Positions 9,112 to 19,171 of a DNA stretch of 64,000 nucleotides are shown one piece after another; within the stretch, counting starts at the first letter, position 1; the number at the start of each line of letters is the position of its first letter. Made by a program: the position numbers and the translations under genes. Source of the stretch: CAVZLD01 sp963776055 (GTDB taxonomy: Bacteria; Planctomycetota; Planctomycetia; Pirellulales; Pirellulaceae); NCBI GenBank assembly GCA_963776055.1, contig CAVZLD010000002.1:62001-126000 (forward strand), given 5' to 3'. The notes beneath the pieces are model-generated. The model was not told the DNA's origin. It did no database searches and saw nothing but the letters and a program-made list of their open reading frames with translations.

Positions 9112-10461
9112 TCAGGTCAGAATCCCGGTGAGTGGACCGGTACTATCGGCGAAACGTCCGCCGGGAATGCCGAAGGCCTGGAGCATCGAAACGTAAAGAT
9201 TCGCCAAGGGCGTGTCGGGCGAATAGACGCGGTGTTGACCGGTCGCCAGACGCCCACCGGCGCGCCCGGCCAACAGAATTGGCAGATTGTGTGGATTGTG
9301 GCTGTTGCCATCGCGCAGCCCGGATCCATACAGAACCATGCTGTTGTCCAGTACGCTGGTGTCTCCCTCCGGCATGGACCGGAGCCGCTCCAATAGGTAA
9401 GCGTACTGCTTGATGTGCCAGCGGTTGATCAACTGATACTGTCGCAGTTTCTCGGCGTCATTTTGATGGTGCGAGAGTTCATGATGCGAGCTGGAAACAC
9501 CGTCCAGGAAGGAGAAATTCACATTGCTGACGGCATTGCCCAACATCAGCGTACAGACTCGCGTCGTATCCGTCTGGAAAGCCAACGCGATCATATCGAG
9601 CATCAGCCGGACGTGCTCGGCATGTTCCTGCGGAATTTGTTCGGCCGGTCGGCCCGCGGGATCGAGAGCCACTCGTGGATGCCACTGATCCACGTCGCTC
9701 GCTTGAGAACGTTGGAGTCGTTGCTCCAACGAACGCACCGACTGAAGATACTCGTCGACCCTCTGGCGATCGGCCGTACTCAAACGGCGGCGTAACTGGG
9801 TCGCATCCTCTAGGACTCGATCCAACAAACGCAGATCTCGACGCGCGTCGGTCGACTGCGACTGCGTCACCCGAAAAAGGCGTTCGAACACGAGGTGCGG
9901 GTTGATCTCCCGTGCCAACGGCCGTGTGGGCCCCGCCCAGGCGATGTGCGATCCGTACACTCGCGTGTATCCAACATTCCGATCGACGCCAATACTGACC
10001 GGCTCAATACCTAGCTCAAGTGACGCCAACGGCGTTTCCGCGCCCGTATGTTGCGCTACAACCTGATCCAGCGAAACGCCATTACAGTTTAGGTCGATCC
10101 CCAGCGTCTTGTTGATGGTCGTGCAGGTTAGCATCCCTGATGTCTTGACATAATGGCCATCCCCGACATTGGCAGCCTGATTCCAGAGGTTGGTCAATAC
10201 CAGCAGGTCTTGCTGCAGATCGCGCAGGGGTTCCAGGGTCGGCGACAATTCGAAGGTGTTGCCCTCGCCGCCTGGCGTCCACATTTCATCGCGAACACCA
10301 TTCGGGACGAATAACGCCGCGAACCGAGTTGGACCGCTCGATGCGGCACTCGCCCCGCGCAATGTCGAGGGCAGCATCGCCTCCAACCACGGCAATGCCA
10401 ATGCCGCCCCCGTACCACGCAGGAGTGTCCGACGAGAAATGGGGAACGGTCCTGCATTCAT
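9112..10461 (-). CDS. DUF1552 family protein with Tat-like signal
   Basis: 449 residues. The N-terminus SRRTLLRGTGAALALPWLE is a twin-arginine-type export signal. The body matches the planctomycete/myxobacterial DUF1552 family (FAALFVPNGV, VGDGHYVKTSGMLTC, MLYGSGL-like DNSMVLYGSGLRDGNSHN, LPILLAGRAGG). Biochemical function is unknown; relatives are extracytoplasmic and always accompany a DUF1592-type cytochrome protein, as here. Its ATG overlaps the stop of the upstream DUF1592 gene by 4 bases (ATGA), so the two are translationally coupled. Confidence 0.9.
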   Translation of the reverse strand: MNAGPFPISRRTLLRGTGAALALPWLEAMLPSTLRGASAASSGPTRFAALFVPNGVRDEMWTPGGEGNTFELSPTLEPLRDLQQDLLVLTNLWNQAANVGDGHYVKTSGMLTCTTINKTLGIDLNCNGVSLDQVVAQHTGAETPLASLELGIEPVSIGVDRNVGYTRVYGSHIAWAGPTRPLAREINPHLVFERLFRVTQSQSTDARRDLRLLDRVLEDATQLRRRLSTADRQRVDEYLQSVRSLEQRLQRSQASDVDQWHPRVALDPAGRPAEQIPQEHAEHVRLMLDMIALAFQTDTTRVCTLMLGNAVSNVNFSFLDGVSSSHHELSHHQNDAEKLRQYQLINRWHIKQYAYLLERLRSMPEGDTSVLDNSMVLYGSGLRDGNSHNPHNLPILLAGRAGGRLATGQHRVYSPDTPLANLYVSMLQAFGIPGGRFADSTGPLTGILT

Positions 10462-12419
10462 CGTGAATTCTCCTCGGTCCTCAAGCCTTCGCCGTGTACA
10501 GCAGCACCGGATGTGCCGGGCTTATAACGAAACGGCACACTCTCCACAATTCCCAGAATGAGCGTGTGCGATCGATAGTCGTCTTGGCGCAGTTGGGCCA
10601 CGATTTGCTCTACGGCACATTCATCTTCGTTGGTAAGCCCCCGGCAAAGGGCATACCCCAACATCTTCGAAGTGAAATGACGGACGAAATCGTCTTTTCG
10701 AGAAAGCAGCACCTGTTTCAACTCCGCGGGTCCTTCAAACGTCGTGCCGTCGGGCAACTGCCCGTGACTATCGATTGGTTGCCCCGAATCCTCGGTCCGC
10801 CACCGGCCGAGGACGTCGTAGTTTTCCAGCCCAAAACCCAGCGGATCGATTCGATCATGGCAGCTGGCACATTTCGGATCCTCCCGATGTTGTTCCAACC
10901 GCGCACGCAAGGTCTGCGGTGTCGCACCTTCGGGCCTTCCTTCATCGAGTGCGGGCACGTTGGGAGGCGGAGGCGGAGGCGGAGCCCCGAGCAGCGTTTC
11001 CAGGATCCATTTACCGCGCAATACCGGACTCGTTCGATGTGGATACGACGAGACGGCCAATACGGCGCCCATGCCCAAGAGACCGCCTCGGTGGCTGTTG
11101 TCCCTCAATTCCGCTCGACTGGGTTGCGCTCGAAACGAACCACGCACGCCGTAGTGGCGCGCCAGCCGAGAATTTAAGTAAGTAAAATCGGCGTCAATCA
11201 ACGTCAGCAGCGACCGATTCTCCGTCAGGATCTCCTGAAAAAACAGAATCGGCTCGTACTTCAGCCCACCCTCCAGTTCGGAATCGTAGCGGTCAGCGAC
11301 CACCGGATCCGGTTTGAATTCTCGCCCCAGCGCACGGGTGCCCAACCATTGTTCCGTAAAACTCTGGGCAAAATCTCGCACGCCTTCCTGGGACGACCTT
11401 CCACGTCGTCCGGATTTCTGTTCGTTTCCGAGCATTCGCCGCACCTGTTCGCGCAGCACGACCGTGTCGTTCAGGCGTTCCTCATCGGCCACGCGGCGCA
11501 GCTCTCGATCGGGCATCGTATTCCACAGAAAGTACGACAACCGACAGGCGAGCTCATGATCGCCGAGCAGCACGGGATGAGGCTCGGAATTCGGCTCCTC
11601 GAAAAGGAACAGAAAATGGGGTGACACAAGCACGGCTTCCAGCGTGGCCTGCAATGCGATGTCATACGAGTCGCCATCCTCCTCAGCCGCTCGAAAAAGC
11701 GCCAAATAAGTGGATCGTTCCTCGTCGGTGACCGGTCGACGGAACGCCCGTGGCAAGAACTCTCGCAACACCTTGTCCGCCGCCTCTCCCGCCGTTCCAT
11801 CCGGTCCCGGTTCGGCGATGACGATTCGCTCGCGACTGCGTGGGTCCTTCCAGGCATAACCGATCGCTTCCCGTGCCGCATCCAGATACTTCTCGGCGTG
11901 AATCGGCGACAGAAACAACGTCTCGCGGGCATTGTCGAATCCTTCGCCTCCGGCCCCATCGGCCGGCAGTGCTTGGCCCACGTCGACGAAGATTCCCAAG
12001 AGATCGCGCACCGTGGCCGCATACTCACTGCGATTCAACCGACGCAGCAGGACGGGCCCCGGCGAAATGCCATCGGCGCAAGCGGCACCATGCAGCGTCT
12101 GGAGCACCCAAGTTACGAACTGGGCCCGCAGTGCCGGCTCCGGCACGTCACTTCCGCTGGGCGGCATCTCTTCGTCTCGAACGCGCCGCAGCACGCGATT
12201 CCAGGCATCCGAGTTCGCTGCAATCTTGTTCGTCCCGTCAAAGCCCGACAGGTCCAACTCGCCTTCCGCCGCGTCGCCGTCGTGGCAGTCCAAGCAGTAA
12301 TGATCCACAAAGCCGACGGCCTGCTCCGGCAGCAGGACCGCCTTCGGCTCCGCGGCCTCGACCGGTACGGCGAAGATCCACACCGCACAGATTCCCAAAG
12401 TCGACGACCGTAGCAACAT
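10458..12419 (-). CDS. Secreted multi-domain cytochrome-type protein (PSCyt1-DUF1587-DUF1595-DUF1592-DUF1588-DUF1585)
   Basis: 653 residues from the ATG at 12419, which directly precedes a signal peptide (LLRSSTLGICAVWIFAVPVEA). Domains in order: a planctomycete cytochrome c-like haem motif CLDCHD near residue 43-48, DUF1587 (LLRRLNRSEYAATVRDLLGI), DUF1595 (RAFRRPVTDEERSTYLALF), DUF1592 (LACRLSYFLWNTMPDREL), DUF1588 ending in a second CxxCH (CASCHDRIDPLGFGLENYD) and DUF1585 (DDFVRHFTSKMLGYALCRG). Two CxxCH motifs imply covalent haem. The substrate is unknown; genes of this family are expanded in planctomycetes. It is the first gene of a two-gene operon with the DUF1552 gene, which overlaps by 4 bases. 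Confidence 0.9.
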   Translation of the reverse strand: MLLRSSTLGICAVWIFAVPVEAAEPKAVLLPEQAVGFVDHYCLDCHDGDAAEGELDLSGFDGTNKIAANSDAWNRVLRRVRDEEMPPSGSDVPEPALRAQFVTWVLQTLHGAACADGISPGPVLLRRLNRSEYAATVRDLLGIFVDVGQALPADGAGGEGFDNARETLFLSPIHAEKYLDAAREAIGYAWKDPRSRERIVIAEPGPDGTAGEAADKVLREFLPRAFRRPVTDEERSTYLALFRAAEEDGDSYDIALQATLEAVLVSPHFLFLFEEPNSEPHPVLLGDHELACRLSYFLWNTMPDRELRRVADEERLNDTVVLREQVRRMLGNEQKSGRRGRSSQEGVRDFAQSFTEQWLGTRALGREFKPDPVVADRYDSELEGGLKYEPILFFQEILTENRSLLTLIDADFTYLNSRLARHYGVRGSFRAQPSRAELRDNSHRGGLLGMGAVLAVSSYPHRTSPVLRGKWILETLLGAPPPPPPPNVPALDEGRPEGATPQTLRARLEQHREDPKCASCHDRIDPLGFGLENYDVLGRWRTEDSGQPIDSHGQLPDGTTFEGPAELKQVLLSRKDDFVRHFTSKMLGYALCRGLTNEDECAVEQIVAQLRQDDYRSHTLILGIVESVPFRYKPGTSGAAVHGEGLRTEENSR

Positions 12420-12775
12420 CTTCGGCAAGATCCAGGGGGAGAGGTAGGTTGGAGGGCGATGGCCCGACCGGCATCCTAGCAAGTTGGCTCACTCCCCTGC
12501 AAGCAACACCCGGCGATCGTCCAACCGCCCAGCGCGACTTCCCCATCGAAAGGCAGCGGAAGTTCCGCGTCAAATCGCATGGAAAAGCCCATTCCGACCT
12601 TCTTTCCCGCGGCCGATTCCATAGAATGTCTCGACGATCGGCTACGCGCAATCGGGCAGGGCCAAACCGCGGCTCATTCCCTCCGTGGCGTCACCCGAAC
12701 GCGGCGACACGATCGCTCACAGACGATCCAAGAATCACAAAGCAACCCTACTTCAGAGATTGAGGATCCGCCGGA
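12420..12775. other. Intergenic region between divergent genes
   Basis: 356 bases between the DUF1592-type gene (minus) and the M13 peptidase gene (plus); presumably both promoters. A short frame at 12579-12779 overlaps the peptidase start by ATGA, but its Arg/Gln/Ser-rich composition and lack of a ribosome site give no support for a gene. Nothing else recognised. Confidence 0.45.
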
Positions 12776-14818
12776 ATGACTTGTTGGAGAACGCTGATCA
12801 TTGGTCTGACTTTCAGTTGTTGTTTCGCAGAAAGTTCTGCGGAATCACTTCGCTCGGGAATCCTACAGCAAGGCTTTGACCGGTCCATCCGCGTCCAAGA
12901 CGACCTGTTTCTGCACGTGAACGGGGAGTGGCTCAAGCACACACCGATACCCGATGACAAATCCAACTACGGCGCTTTCACCATCCTGATGGATGAAACG
13001 TTGCTCAAGATCCGGGATCTCGTGGACGAAGCTGCCAGCGGCACTCACGCGGAAGGAACCGACGAACAAAAAGTCGGTGATTTCTATCGCAGCTACATGG
13101 ACGAACCGTTGATCGACGAACGTGGCTTGAGTCCACTGGAAAAGGAACTCGACAAGATCAGCGAACTGTCTTCGTTAACAGATGTCGTGCGTCACTTCGG
13201 CTATCTGCAACATTTGGGTGTCCGCACGCCGATCGGCTTCTACATCGATCAGGATGACAAGAACTCCACGCAATACCTGGCGGCAGTCGTGCAAAGCGGC
13301 ACGACGTTGCCCGATCGAGACTATTACCTCGAGGATGATGACAAATACGTTGAAGCGCGGAATGCGCTGCAGTCCTATATCGACAGGCTGCTGCAACTTC
13401 GCGGCGTCGAAGACGGACACACAACCGGTCTTTCCATTCTGGAGTTGGAGAGTCGTCTGGCCAAAATACAATGGGAACGAACCGAACTGCGTGACGCCGA
13501 AAAGCGTTACAACAAGTTCTCCCGAGAGGACCTTGTGGCGTCGATGCCAGACATCCCCTGGCAGACATTTTTGGAGGCGGCCGCCTCAACGTTCCCGTCC
13601 GAAGTGAATGTGGTCACCCCCAGTTTCTTTGAGGAACTGCAGGAGATCTTGCAGGACACACCCGTCGACGTCTGGAAACTGTATCTCGAGTTTCAACTCG
13701 TGGATGCGTACGCCCCCCTACTGCCGCAAGGTTTCGTCGACGCGCATTTCCACCTGCATTCCAAGGTACTGGCGGGAATTCCGCAGCAGCAACCGCGCTG
13801 GAAACGAGCGATTGAAGCCACGTCGGGGGCGGGAGCCGGAGATTTTGGCGTGCTGGGCGATGTCGTTGGTCGACTCTTCGTCCAACGGCACTTCCAGCCC
13901 AATGCCAAACAGCGAATGGACCAGCTTGTCGCGAATCTGCTCGATGCGTACGAAATCAGCATCCGCGAACTCTCCTGGATGACTCCCGTAACGCGCGAAC
14001 GAGCACTCCAAAAGCTAAAAAAATTCACCACGAAGATCGGGTACCCCGCGAAGTGGCGAGACTATTCATCCTTGGAGATCCGACCGGATGATCTGGTCGG
14101 CAACTGCATGCGATCCGCGAACCTGGAACACCAGCGAATGCTGGACAAGCTGGGCAAACCGGTCGACCGACTCGAATGGGCGATGACGCCGCAGACGGTG
14201 AATGCCTACTACAACCCGGGACTGAATGAGATCGTATTTCCGGCGGCGATTCTTCAGCCACCTTTCTTCGACCCGGAGGCAGATGACGCCGCCAACTACG
14301 GGGGCATCGGTGCCGTAATCGGTCACGAAATTAGTCACGGATTCGACGACCAAGGCAGCAAATACGATGGGGACGGGAACCTGCAAAACTGGTGGACCGA
14401 CCAGGACCGGGCCGCCTTCACCCGGCTGACGCGACGGCTGATCACGCAATACAGCGAGTACCAACCGCTTCCCGGAAAACCGCTCGACGGGCAATTGACC
14501 CTGGGAGAGAACATTGCCGATCTTTCGGGACTCTCGATCGCCTATAAGGCCTACCGGTTGGCACAAGCGGACGAACCCGCTCCGGTCCTCGACGGCTGGA
14601 CCGGCGATCAGCGGTTCTTTCTCGGCTGGTCCCAAATCTGGCGTCGCAAGTATCGAGAGGCAGAGATGGCGCGACGGTTACTGACCGATCCCCATTCTCC
14701 ATCGCGTTACCGTGCCAACGGTCCGGTCACCAACCTGGACGCATTCTACGAAGCTTTTCAGGTCCGAGAGAAGGACGCGCTTTACAAACCGCCCGCCGAG
14801 CGCATTCGGATCTGGTGA
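12776..14818 (+). CDS. M13 family zinc metallopeptidase (neprilysin/PepO-like), exported
   Basis: 680 residues, the usual M13 length. A signal peptide (TLIIGLTFSCCFAESSA) is followed by the M13 N-terminal signature DDLFLHVNGEWL. The zinc site HEISH lies at residues 517-521 in VIGHEISHGFDDQGS, the third ligand and supporting Asp in ENIADLSG (Glu578, Asp582), and the substrate-binding NAYYNP upstream. All catalytic residues are present. The family cleaves oligopeptides of limited size on the outer face of the membrane or in the periplasm. GAGGAT precedes the ATG by about ten bases. It stands alone; the next gene is convergent. Confidence 0.93.
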   Translation: MTCWRTLIIGLTFSCCFAESSAESLRSGILQQGFDRSIRVQDDLFLHVNGEWLKHTPIPDDKSNYGAFTILMDETLLKIRDLVDEAASGTHAEGTDEQKVGDFYRSYMDEPLIDERGLSPLEKELDKISELSSLTDVVRHFGYLQHLGVRTPIGFYIDQDDKNSTQYLAAVVQSGTTLPDRDYYLEDDDKYVEARNALQSYIDRLLQLRGVEDGHTTGLSILELESRLAKIQWERTELRDAEKRYNKFSREDLVASMPDIPWQTFLEAAASTFPSEVNVVTPSFFEELQEILQDTPVDVWKLYLEFQLVDAYAPLLPQGFVDAHFHLHSKVLAGIPQQQPRWKRAIEATSGAGAGDFGVLGDVVGRLFVQRHFQPNAKQRMDQLVANLLDAYEISIRELSWMTPVTRERALQKLKKFTTKIGYPAKWRDYSSLEIRPDDLVGNCMRSANLEHQRMLDKLGKPVDRLEWAMTPQTVNAYYNPGLNEIVFPAAILQPPFFDPEADDAANYGGIGAVIGHEISHGFDDQGSKYDGDGNLQNWWTDQDRAAFTRLTRRLITQYSEYQPLPGKPLDGQLTLGENIADLSGLSIAYKAYRLAQADEPAPVLDGWTGDQRFFLGWSQIWRRKYREAEMARRLLTDPHSPSRYRANGPVTNLDAFYEAFQVREKDALYKPPAERIRIW

Positions 14819-14876
14819 CGCAGAAGCCTGTTGCCTCGACATTTTTTCGCCGCCGTGTCTGCTTGGGCGTCGGCCG

Positions 14877-16019
14877 TTAGGCGGCGCGGCGATGCGGAGC
14901 GCCGGGCACAACGTTTGTCGGCTGATTCGGGCAAGGTGGATCCGCGAACTGCCAGCGGAGTACCGGGCGGCGAAGAAGGCGATTTCGCAGGCGAATCAGT
15001 TTTGCGAACGTGCGATCCCAACTGCGGTGCTTGCGGCCGTAGAGCGCTATTTGATTTGGATTCAGGAACGTACGATAAAAACCGCGCCGGTGCATTTCAT
15101 GGTGGAATGTCACATGCTCGATGTCCGATCCACTGTAGCGCCCCGCTCGGTAGGCAGACATGGTGTACACTCCCAGTCCGCCAAAACAGGAAGACACCGG
15201 TTGAAGCGGCTGACCACGCTCGAAAAGCATGGCGTTGACCTGTTTCGTTGTCAACGGCGTGAACGCCGCATCACGCCGAAATGCCCAGGCATCGTAATGG
15301 GCCAGTTGGTTGGGTGACAGGCCAACCCGTCGATAGATCACACCGTACGCCCCCACGAAGTCCCAGTCACAGCACCCGAATGTGTGAGCCACACCATCGT
15401 AGCTCCAGCCGCCGATCAGGTCTGTGTCGACGAGGATCACTTCATCGAAATCGGCCAGTCGCGACACGATCTCGGCCTGACACTGAGACCGGTAGTAGGC
15501 CATCCGGACAGCACGCGACAGGCAGCGGGTGGGACGATTGACCGGATCCGACCGCCGTTCACACAAGATCCGCACGCGAGGATTGGACTTCGCCCAATCG
15601 CCAAGCAACTCGCCGGTTCGGTCAGCGGAGTCATTCTCATAGATCACAACGCGATAGTCGCGAAACCACGCCCCCAGTCGTTCGATCCGCGCGATCGTCC
15701 ACGGAAGAATCGGCGCGATGTCGCGTGCCAGTCCGGCAATCACGACGCGCCGCTGGCGCATTCGAGCGTATCCGGCGCGAACGGCGCACCAGTAGCTCGA
15801 CTCCCGTGATTCGGCGGGCACAAACAATGACTCATCAAATCGCGGATCGATCTTCCCGGTGACACACTCACCTGGCACCAATTGTTTGGGAGACATCGCC
15901 GAAGAGTTCCAACCGGTGTCTGTCGTACGATTCATTCGGCTCATGGCAAAAGCCCTTTCTGGACCAACGGTCCAGCTCTCTTCTTTGCCTTGCGGAGCTT
16001 CTGGGAAGCCCGTGATCAA
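14877..16019 (-). CDS. Putative glycosyltransferase (GT-A type, GT69/CMT1-like)
   Basis: 380 residues. A nucleotide-sugar binding fold is suggested by RRVVIAGLARD near residue 91, VVIYENDSADRTGELL (a donor-binding ND motif) and the DxD motif in EVILVDTDLIGGWSYD. The acceptor half contains YDAWAFRRD and a C-terminal MHRRGFYRTFLNPNQI. The general pattern resembles the CMT1/GT69 mannosyltransferase-like proteins found in bacterial polysaccharide loci, but specificity is unknown. The ATG at 16019 overlaps the stop of the upstream ABC exporter by 4 bases, arguing for a linked role, for example a glycan or glycolipid made and exported together. Confidence 0.65.
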   Translation of the reverse strand: MITGFPEAPQGKEESWTVGPERAFAMSRMNRTTDTGWNSSAMSPKQLVPGECVTGKIDPRFDESLFVPAESRESSYWCAVRAGYARMRQRRVVIAGLARDIAPILPWTIARIERLGAWFRDYRVVIYENDSADRTGELLGDWAKSNPRVRILCERRSDPVNRPTRCLSRAVRMAYYRSQCQAEIVSRLADFDEVILVDTDLIGGWSYDGVAHTFGCCDWDFVGAYGVIYRRVGLSPNQLAHYDAWAFRRDAAFTPLTTKQVNAMLFERGQPLQPVSSCFGGLGVYTMSAYRAGRYSGSDIEHVTFHHEMHRRGFYRTFLNPNQIALYGRKHRSWDRTFAKLIRLRNRLLRRPVLRWQFADPPCPNQPTNVVPGAPHRRAA

Positions 16020-17994
16020 GCCGATCGCTTGAGCGGCTGTTTACGAAGTGACCGGTAGAGCGCACATCTCTCCCACAGTTCGTCGTGCGTGCCCAGGTCC
16101 AGTACCTCCCCAGCCTCCATGACCAAAATTCGATCGGCCATTTCCAACGTCGACATCCGATGGGTAATCATAATCGTCGTTCGATTCTGAACGAAGCTAC
16201 GCAGCGAGCGTTGAATCAACTGTTCACTGCGTGGGTCAATCTGACTCGAGGCTTCGTCGAGAATCAGAATATCCGGGTCCCGGAGAATCGCTCGGGCCAG
16301 CGCGATCCGTTGTTGTTGTCCGCCGGATAGACATCGCCCGCCCTCGCCACATTCCGTGTCGTACCCGTGCGTGAGTCGTTGGGTAATGAACTGATGGGCA
16401 TGCGCCTTTCGGGCGGCGGCGATGACATCTTCCCGCGTCGCCTGTCGTGTACCATACCGGATATTGTGATAAACGGTTTCGTTGAACAGAATCGGACGTT
16501 GGGTCACGAGGGCCATTCGGCGACGAACGTCTTTGGGGCGAATCTCCTGCAGATCGATCTCGCCCAGCAAGATGCGCCCGCCCGTCGGATTGAGGAATCG
16601 CAGCAGCAGATTCACCAAGGTTGTCTTGCCACAACCATTCGGACCGACGATCGCCAAAGTCTCGCCTTCGCGAATCTGGAAGGAGATGCCTCGCAGCACC
16701 GGTCTCGCGGCTTGTAATGGAACTGCAAGTTATCAAAGGTGATGGCACACCGTGCGTGCGGAATCTGTCGTGTGTTCGACACTACCTCGCGAACCGGCGG
16801 ATCGAGCAAAAAGGGCATGATTCGATCCGCAGCCGCGGCACCGCCCTGCACCGCTCCGTACACGTCTGCCAGTTTCCGCAACGGGTCCGTGCAGCCGATC
16901 AGAAAGGCGTAGAAGAGCATAATTTGGCCAAAATCGATCGGCCGATCGGCCAAGCGGATTCCCCACAGATGCGTTTGCTGGTTGAGCACCAGGTAGCCGC
17001 CAACGAGCGCGGAAAGACAGAGCATCACGATGCCCAACAGCTCGTTGTTAACTCGGACGAATCCACTGTAAATGTTGATCTTCAACTGTTCACGATAAAC
17101 GTGCAGGGCGTGCTGCCAGAAGCGTAACCGCTCGTGGCTTTCCATGTTGTACGCTTTGACGACATGGACGCTTTGCGAGGTCTGCAACATGCGGCCCATC
17201 ATCAGCGCACGCTGGTCAAAGGCGCGCAAGCTGGCTCGACGAATCGATCGAGCCAACGAAAGCAGCAGCAGCGAGGCGAGTGGGCAAGCTAACAACGACA
17301 CGATCAGCAATCGCCAATTGACGGCCGCCGCTCCGAACAGGCAAGCCAGCATCTTCAGCGGCTCCTGGACGGTGCTGCCGAACAGCGTCTGAATCGCGTT
17401 GCCGATACCGGCCACGTCGGCACCCACCCGGGCCGCGGCTTCTCCGCTGCGCTGCATAATCTGCTTGCGGTCGTTCAGCAGCGCACGAAAAAACTGACAT
17501 CGAATGTCCGTCGTCGTTCGTCCGGCCGCCCGACTGACCAAAACCACGCTGCTGACGCGAAAGATGCCTTTCAGCAACGTGCCCAACAGCAAGAAAGTAA
17601 CGATGGCTACGAGCGTATAGAACGGGTCGCGCGGCGCAAAACGCTGAATGTACGTGCGGGCCGCCTGCAGACGGCCCATCCGCCGTTCCAGCGTCATTTC
17701 GTCATCGAGCGGCGATCCCTGTCGGATGACCGCCGGTTGTTCCAGGGATTCCTGCGCCTTCGTCAACGGCGCATCGGCTCAACGCGCCAAGTCCAGGTCA
17801 CTCGCCACCACGGCGATTTCCCCGTCGATCCAATCATGCAGCGTCTGTCCTTGAAAGACGATCTTCACGAACGGGTAGACCGCGGTGATGTTCGCCCCCC
17901 AAAAAACCGCAACAAGCACCGAGCAAACGAGAGACGCCAAGAGCGAGTACTTGTATTTCAGGGCCATTCGCACGGCCCGCATCAAGTTTGTCAT
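16016..17994 (-). CDS. ABC exporter (TMD-NBD half transporter), interrupted
   Basis: Reads as one exporter of about 660 residues in the MsbA-like class. The first membrane segment (YSLLASLVCSVLVAVFW) is in the part starting at the ATG at 17994. An in-frame TGA at 17779-17781 interrupts it in the periplasmic region, and the same frame continues with the rest of the membrane domain. A single-base frame change near 16703 joins HYKPRD to VLRGISFQIREGE. The nucleotide-binding domain is complete: Walker A GPNGCGKTT, signature LSGGQQQRIALARA, Walker B ILILDEASSQ and switch THRMSTLE. Either the gene is a recent pseudogene or the sequence carries a base error plus an indel. The neighbouring glycosyltransferase is coupled to its stop. 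Confidence 0.8.
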
Positions 17995-18160
17995 CGATCT
18001 TCCGCCGTTGCTCGTCAAATGGAAGTCACATCCCGCGCTGGCGAACCGGAGCCGATTCCCCCTACCCTCAAAACAATGTCATCGCATTTCGCTCGAGTCA
18101 GGAGCCCCCACAGCCCCAGGCCGGGCGGGAGGCTCGTCGGGGAATCAGCGACTCACCGCA

Positions 18161-19171
18161 TCACGCAGCGCGCGGACGAGCCGGTGCGATTTCTCGGCTC
18201 GATTTGACCATCGTGTGTGCCAACTGAAGATCATGATCGACCATCATTTGCACCAACGTCGGCAGGTCCGTCTTGGGCTCCCAGCCCAGTTTCGATTTTG
18301 CCTTGGCCGGGTCGGCCAACAGCAGATTCACCTCGGCCGGCCGATAGAAGCGCGGATCGATCACGACATGTTCTTCCGGGTCAAGGCCGAGACAGTGGAA
18401 AGCTTGATTCACAAAATCGCCAACGCGAGTCGTGACGCCGGTCCCGATCACAAAATCATCCGGCTTCTCCTGCTGCAACATCAGCCACATCGCCTCGACA
18501 TAATCCCCGGCGAAGCCCCAGTCCCGACAGGCATCCAGGTTGCCCAGTCGAAGCTCTTTTTGCAGCCCCAGTTGGATGCGTGCCGCCGCATGCGTGATCT
18601 TACGCGTCACAAAATCCAGCCCGCGACGTGGCGATTCGTGGTTGAACAGGATCCCGCTACAGGCAAACATTCCGTAGCTTTCTCGATAGTTGACCGTAAT
18701 GTGATGAGCGAACACTTTCGCGACGGCATACGGACTGCGGGGATGAAAGCGAGTTTTTTCTGTCTGGGGAGTCTCGACTACCTGGCCGAACATTTCACTG
18801 CTGCTGGCCTGATAGAAGCGAATCTGCGGATTCACGCTGCGAATGGCTTCCAACGCCCGCAAAGCCCCCAAGCCGGTCACCTCGGCCGTGAAGGTGGGCT
18901 GCTGCCAACTGACGGGAACAAAACTCATCGCGGCCAGGTTGTAGAATTCCGTCGGCTGCACTTGGTCAATCAGCGAAGCAAGCGAGCGACCATCGAGTAG
19001 ATCTGCCTTGTGGAGGCCGATCTGCGATCGCAGATGTTCAATGCGACTGTAGCTTTCGGCGCTCGTGTGCCGAACCACGCCATGGACCTCGTAGCCCTTG
19101 GCCAACAGAAACTCGGCGAGGTACGAACCATCTTGCCCAGTGATTCCCGTGATAAGCGCAGTTTTTTTCAT
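18161..19171 (-). CDS. gmd: GDP-mannose 4,6-dehydratase
   Basis: 336 residues, a short-chain dehydrogenase/reductase of the extended type. The NAD(P)-binding motif TGITGQDGSYLAEFLL is at the N-terminus, with RIEHLRSQIGLHKADLLD, YNLAAMSFVPVSWQQP and the catalytic SSSEMFGQV and YAVAKVFAH (Tyr-x-x-x-Lys) motifs of Gmd. It converts GDP-D-mannose to GDP-4-keto-6-deoxymannose, the precursor of GDP-fucose and GDP-rhamnose. A GDP-fucose-synthase-like gene lies 12 kb away on the other strand, so the pathway is split across this window. Nearby ABC exporter and glycosyltransferase genes support a role in surface glycans. Confidence 0.93.
   Translation of the reverse strand: MKKTALITGITGQDGSYLAEFLLAKGYEVHGVVRHTSAESYSRIEHLRSQIGLHKADLLDGRSLASLIDQVQPTEFYNLAAMSFVPVSWQQPTFTAEVTGLGALRALEAIRSVNPQIRFYQASSSEMFGQVVETPQTEKTRFHPRSPYAVAKVFAHHITVNYRESYGMFACSGILFNHESPRRGLDFVTRKITHAAARIQLGLQKELRLGNLDACRDWGFAGDYVEAMWLMLQQEKPDDFVIGTGVTTRVGDFVNQAFHCLGLDPEEHVVIDPRFYRPAEVNLLLADPAKAKSKLGWEPKTDLPTLVQMMVDHDLQLAHTMVKSSREIAPARPRAA

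Noticed and set aside
12579..12779. 66-residue frame overlapping the M13 peptidase start by ATGA
   Set aside because: No ribosome site and composition unlike neighbouring proteins.
14840..14890. CGCCGCC/GGCGGCG inverted repeat between convergent genes
   Set aside because: About 25-base loop and overlap with the end of the glycosyltransferase coding region; not convincing as a terminator.
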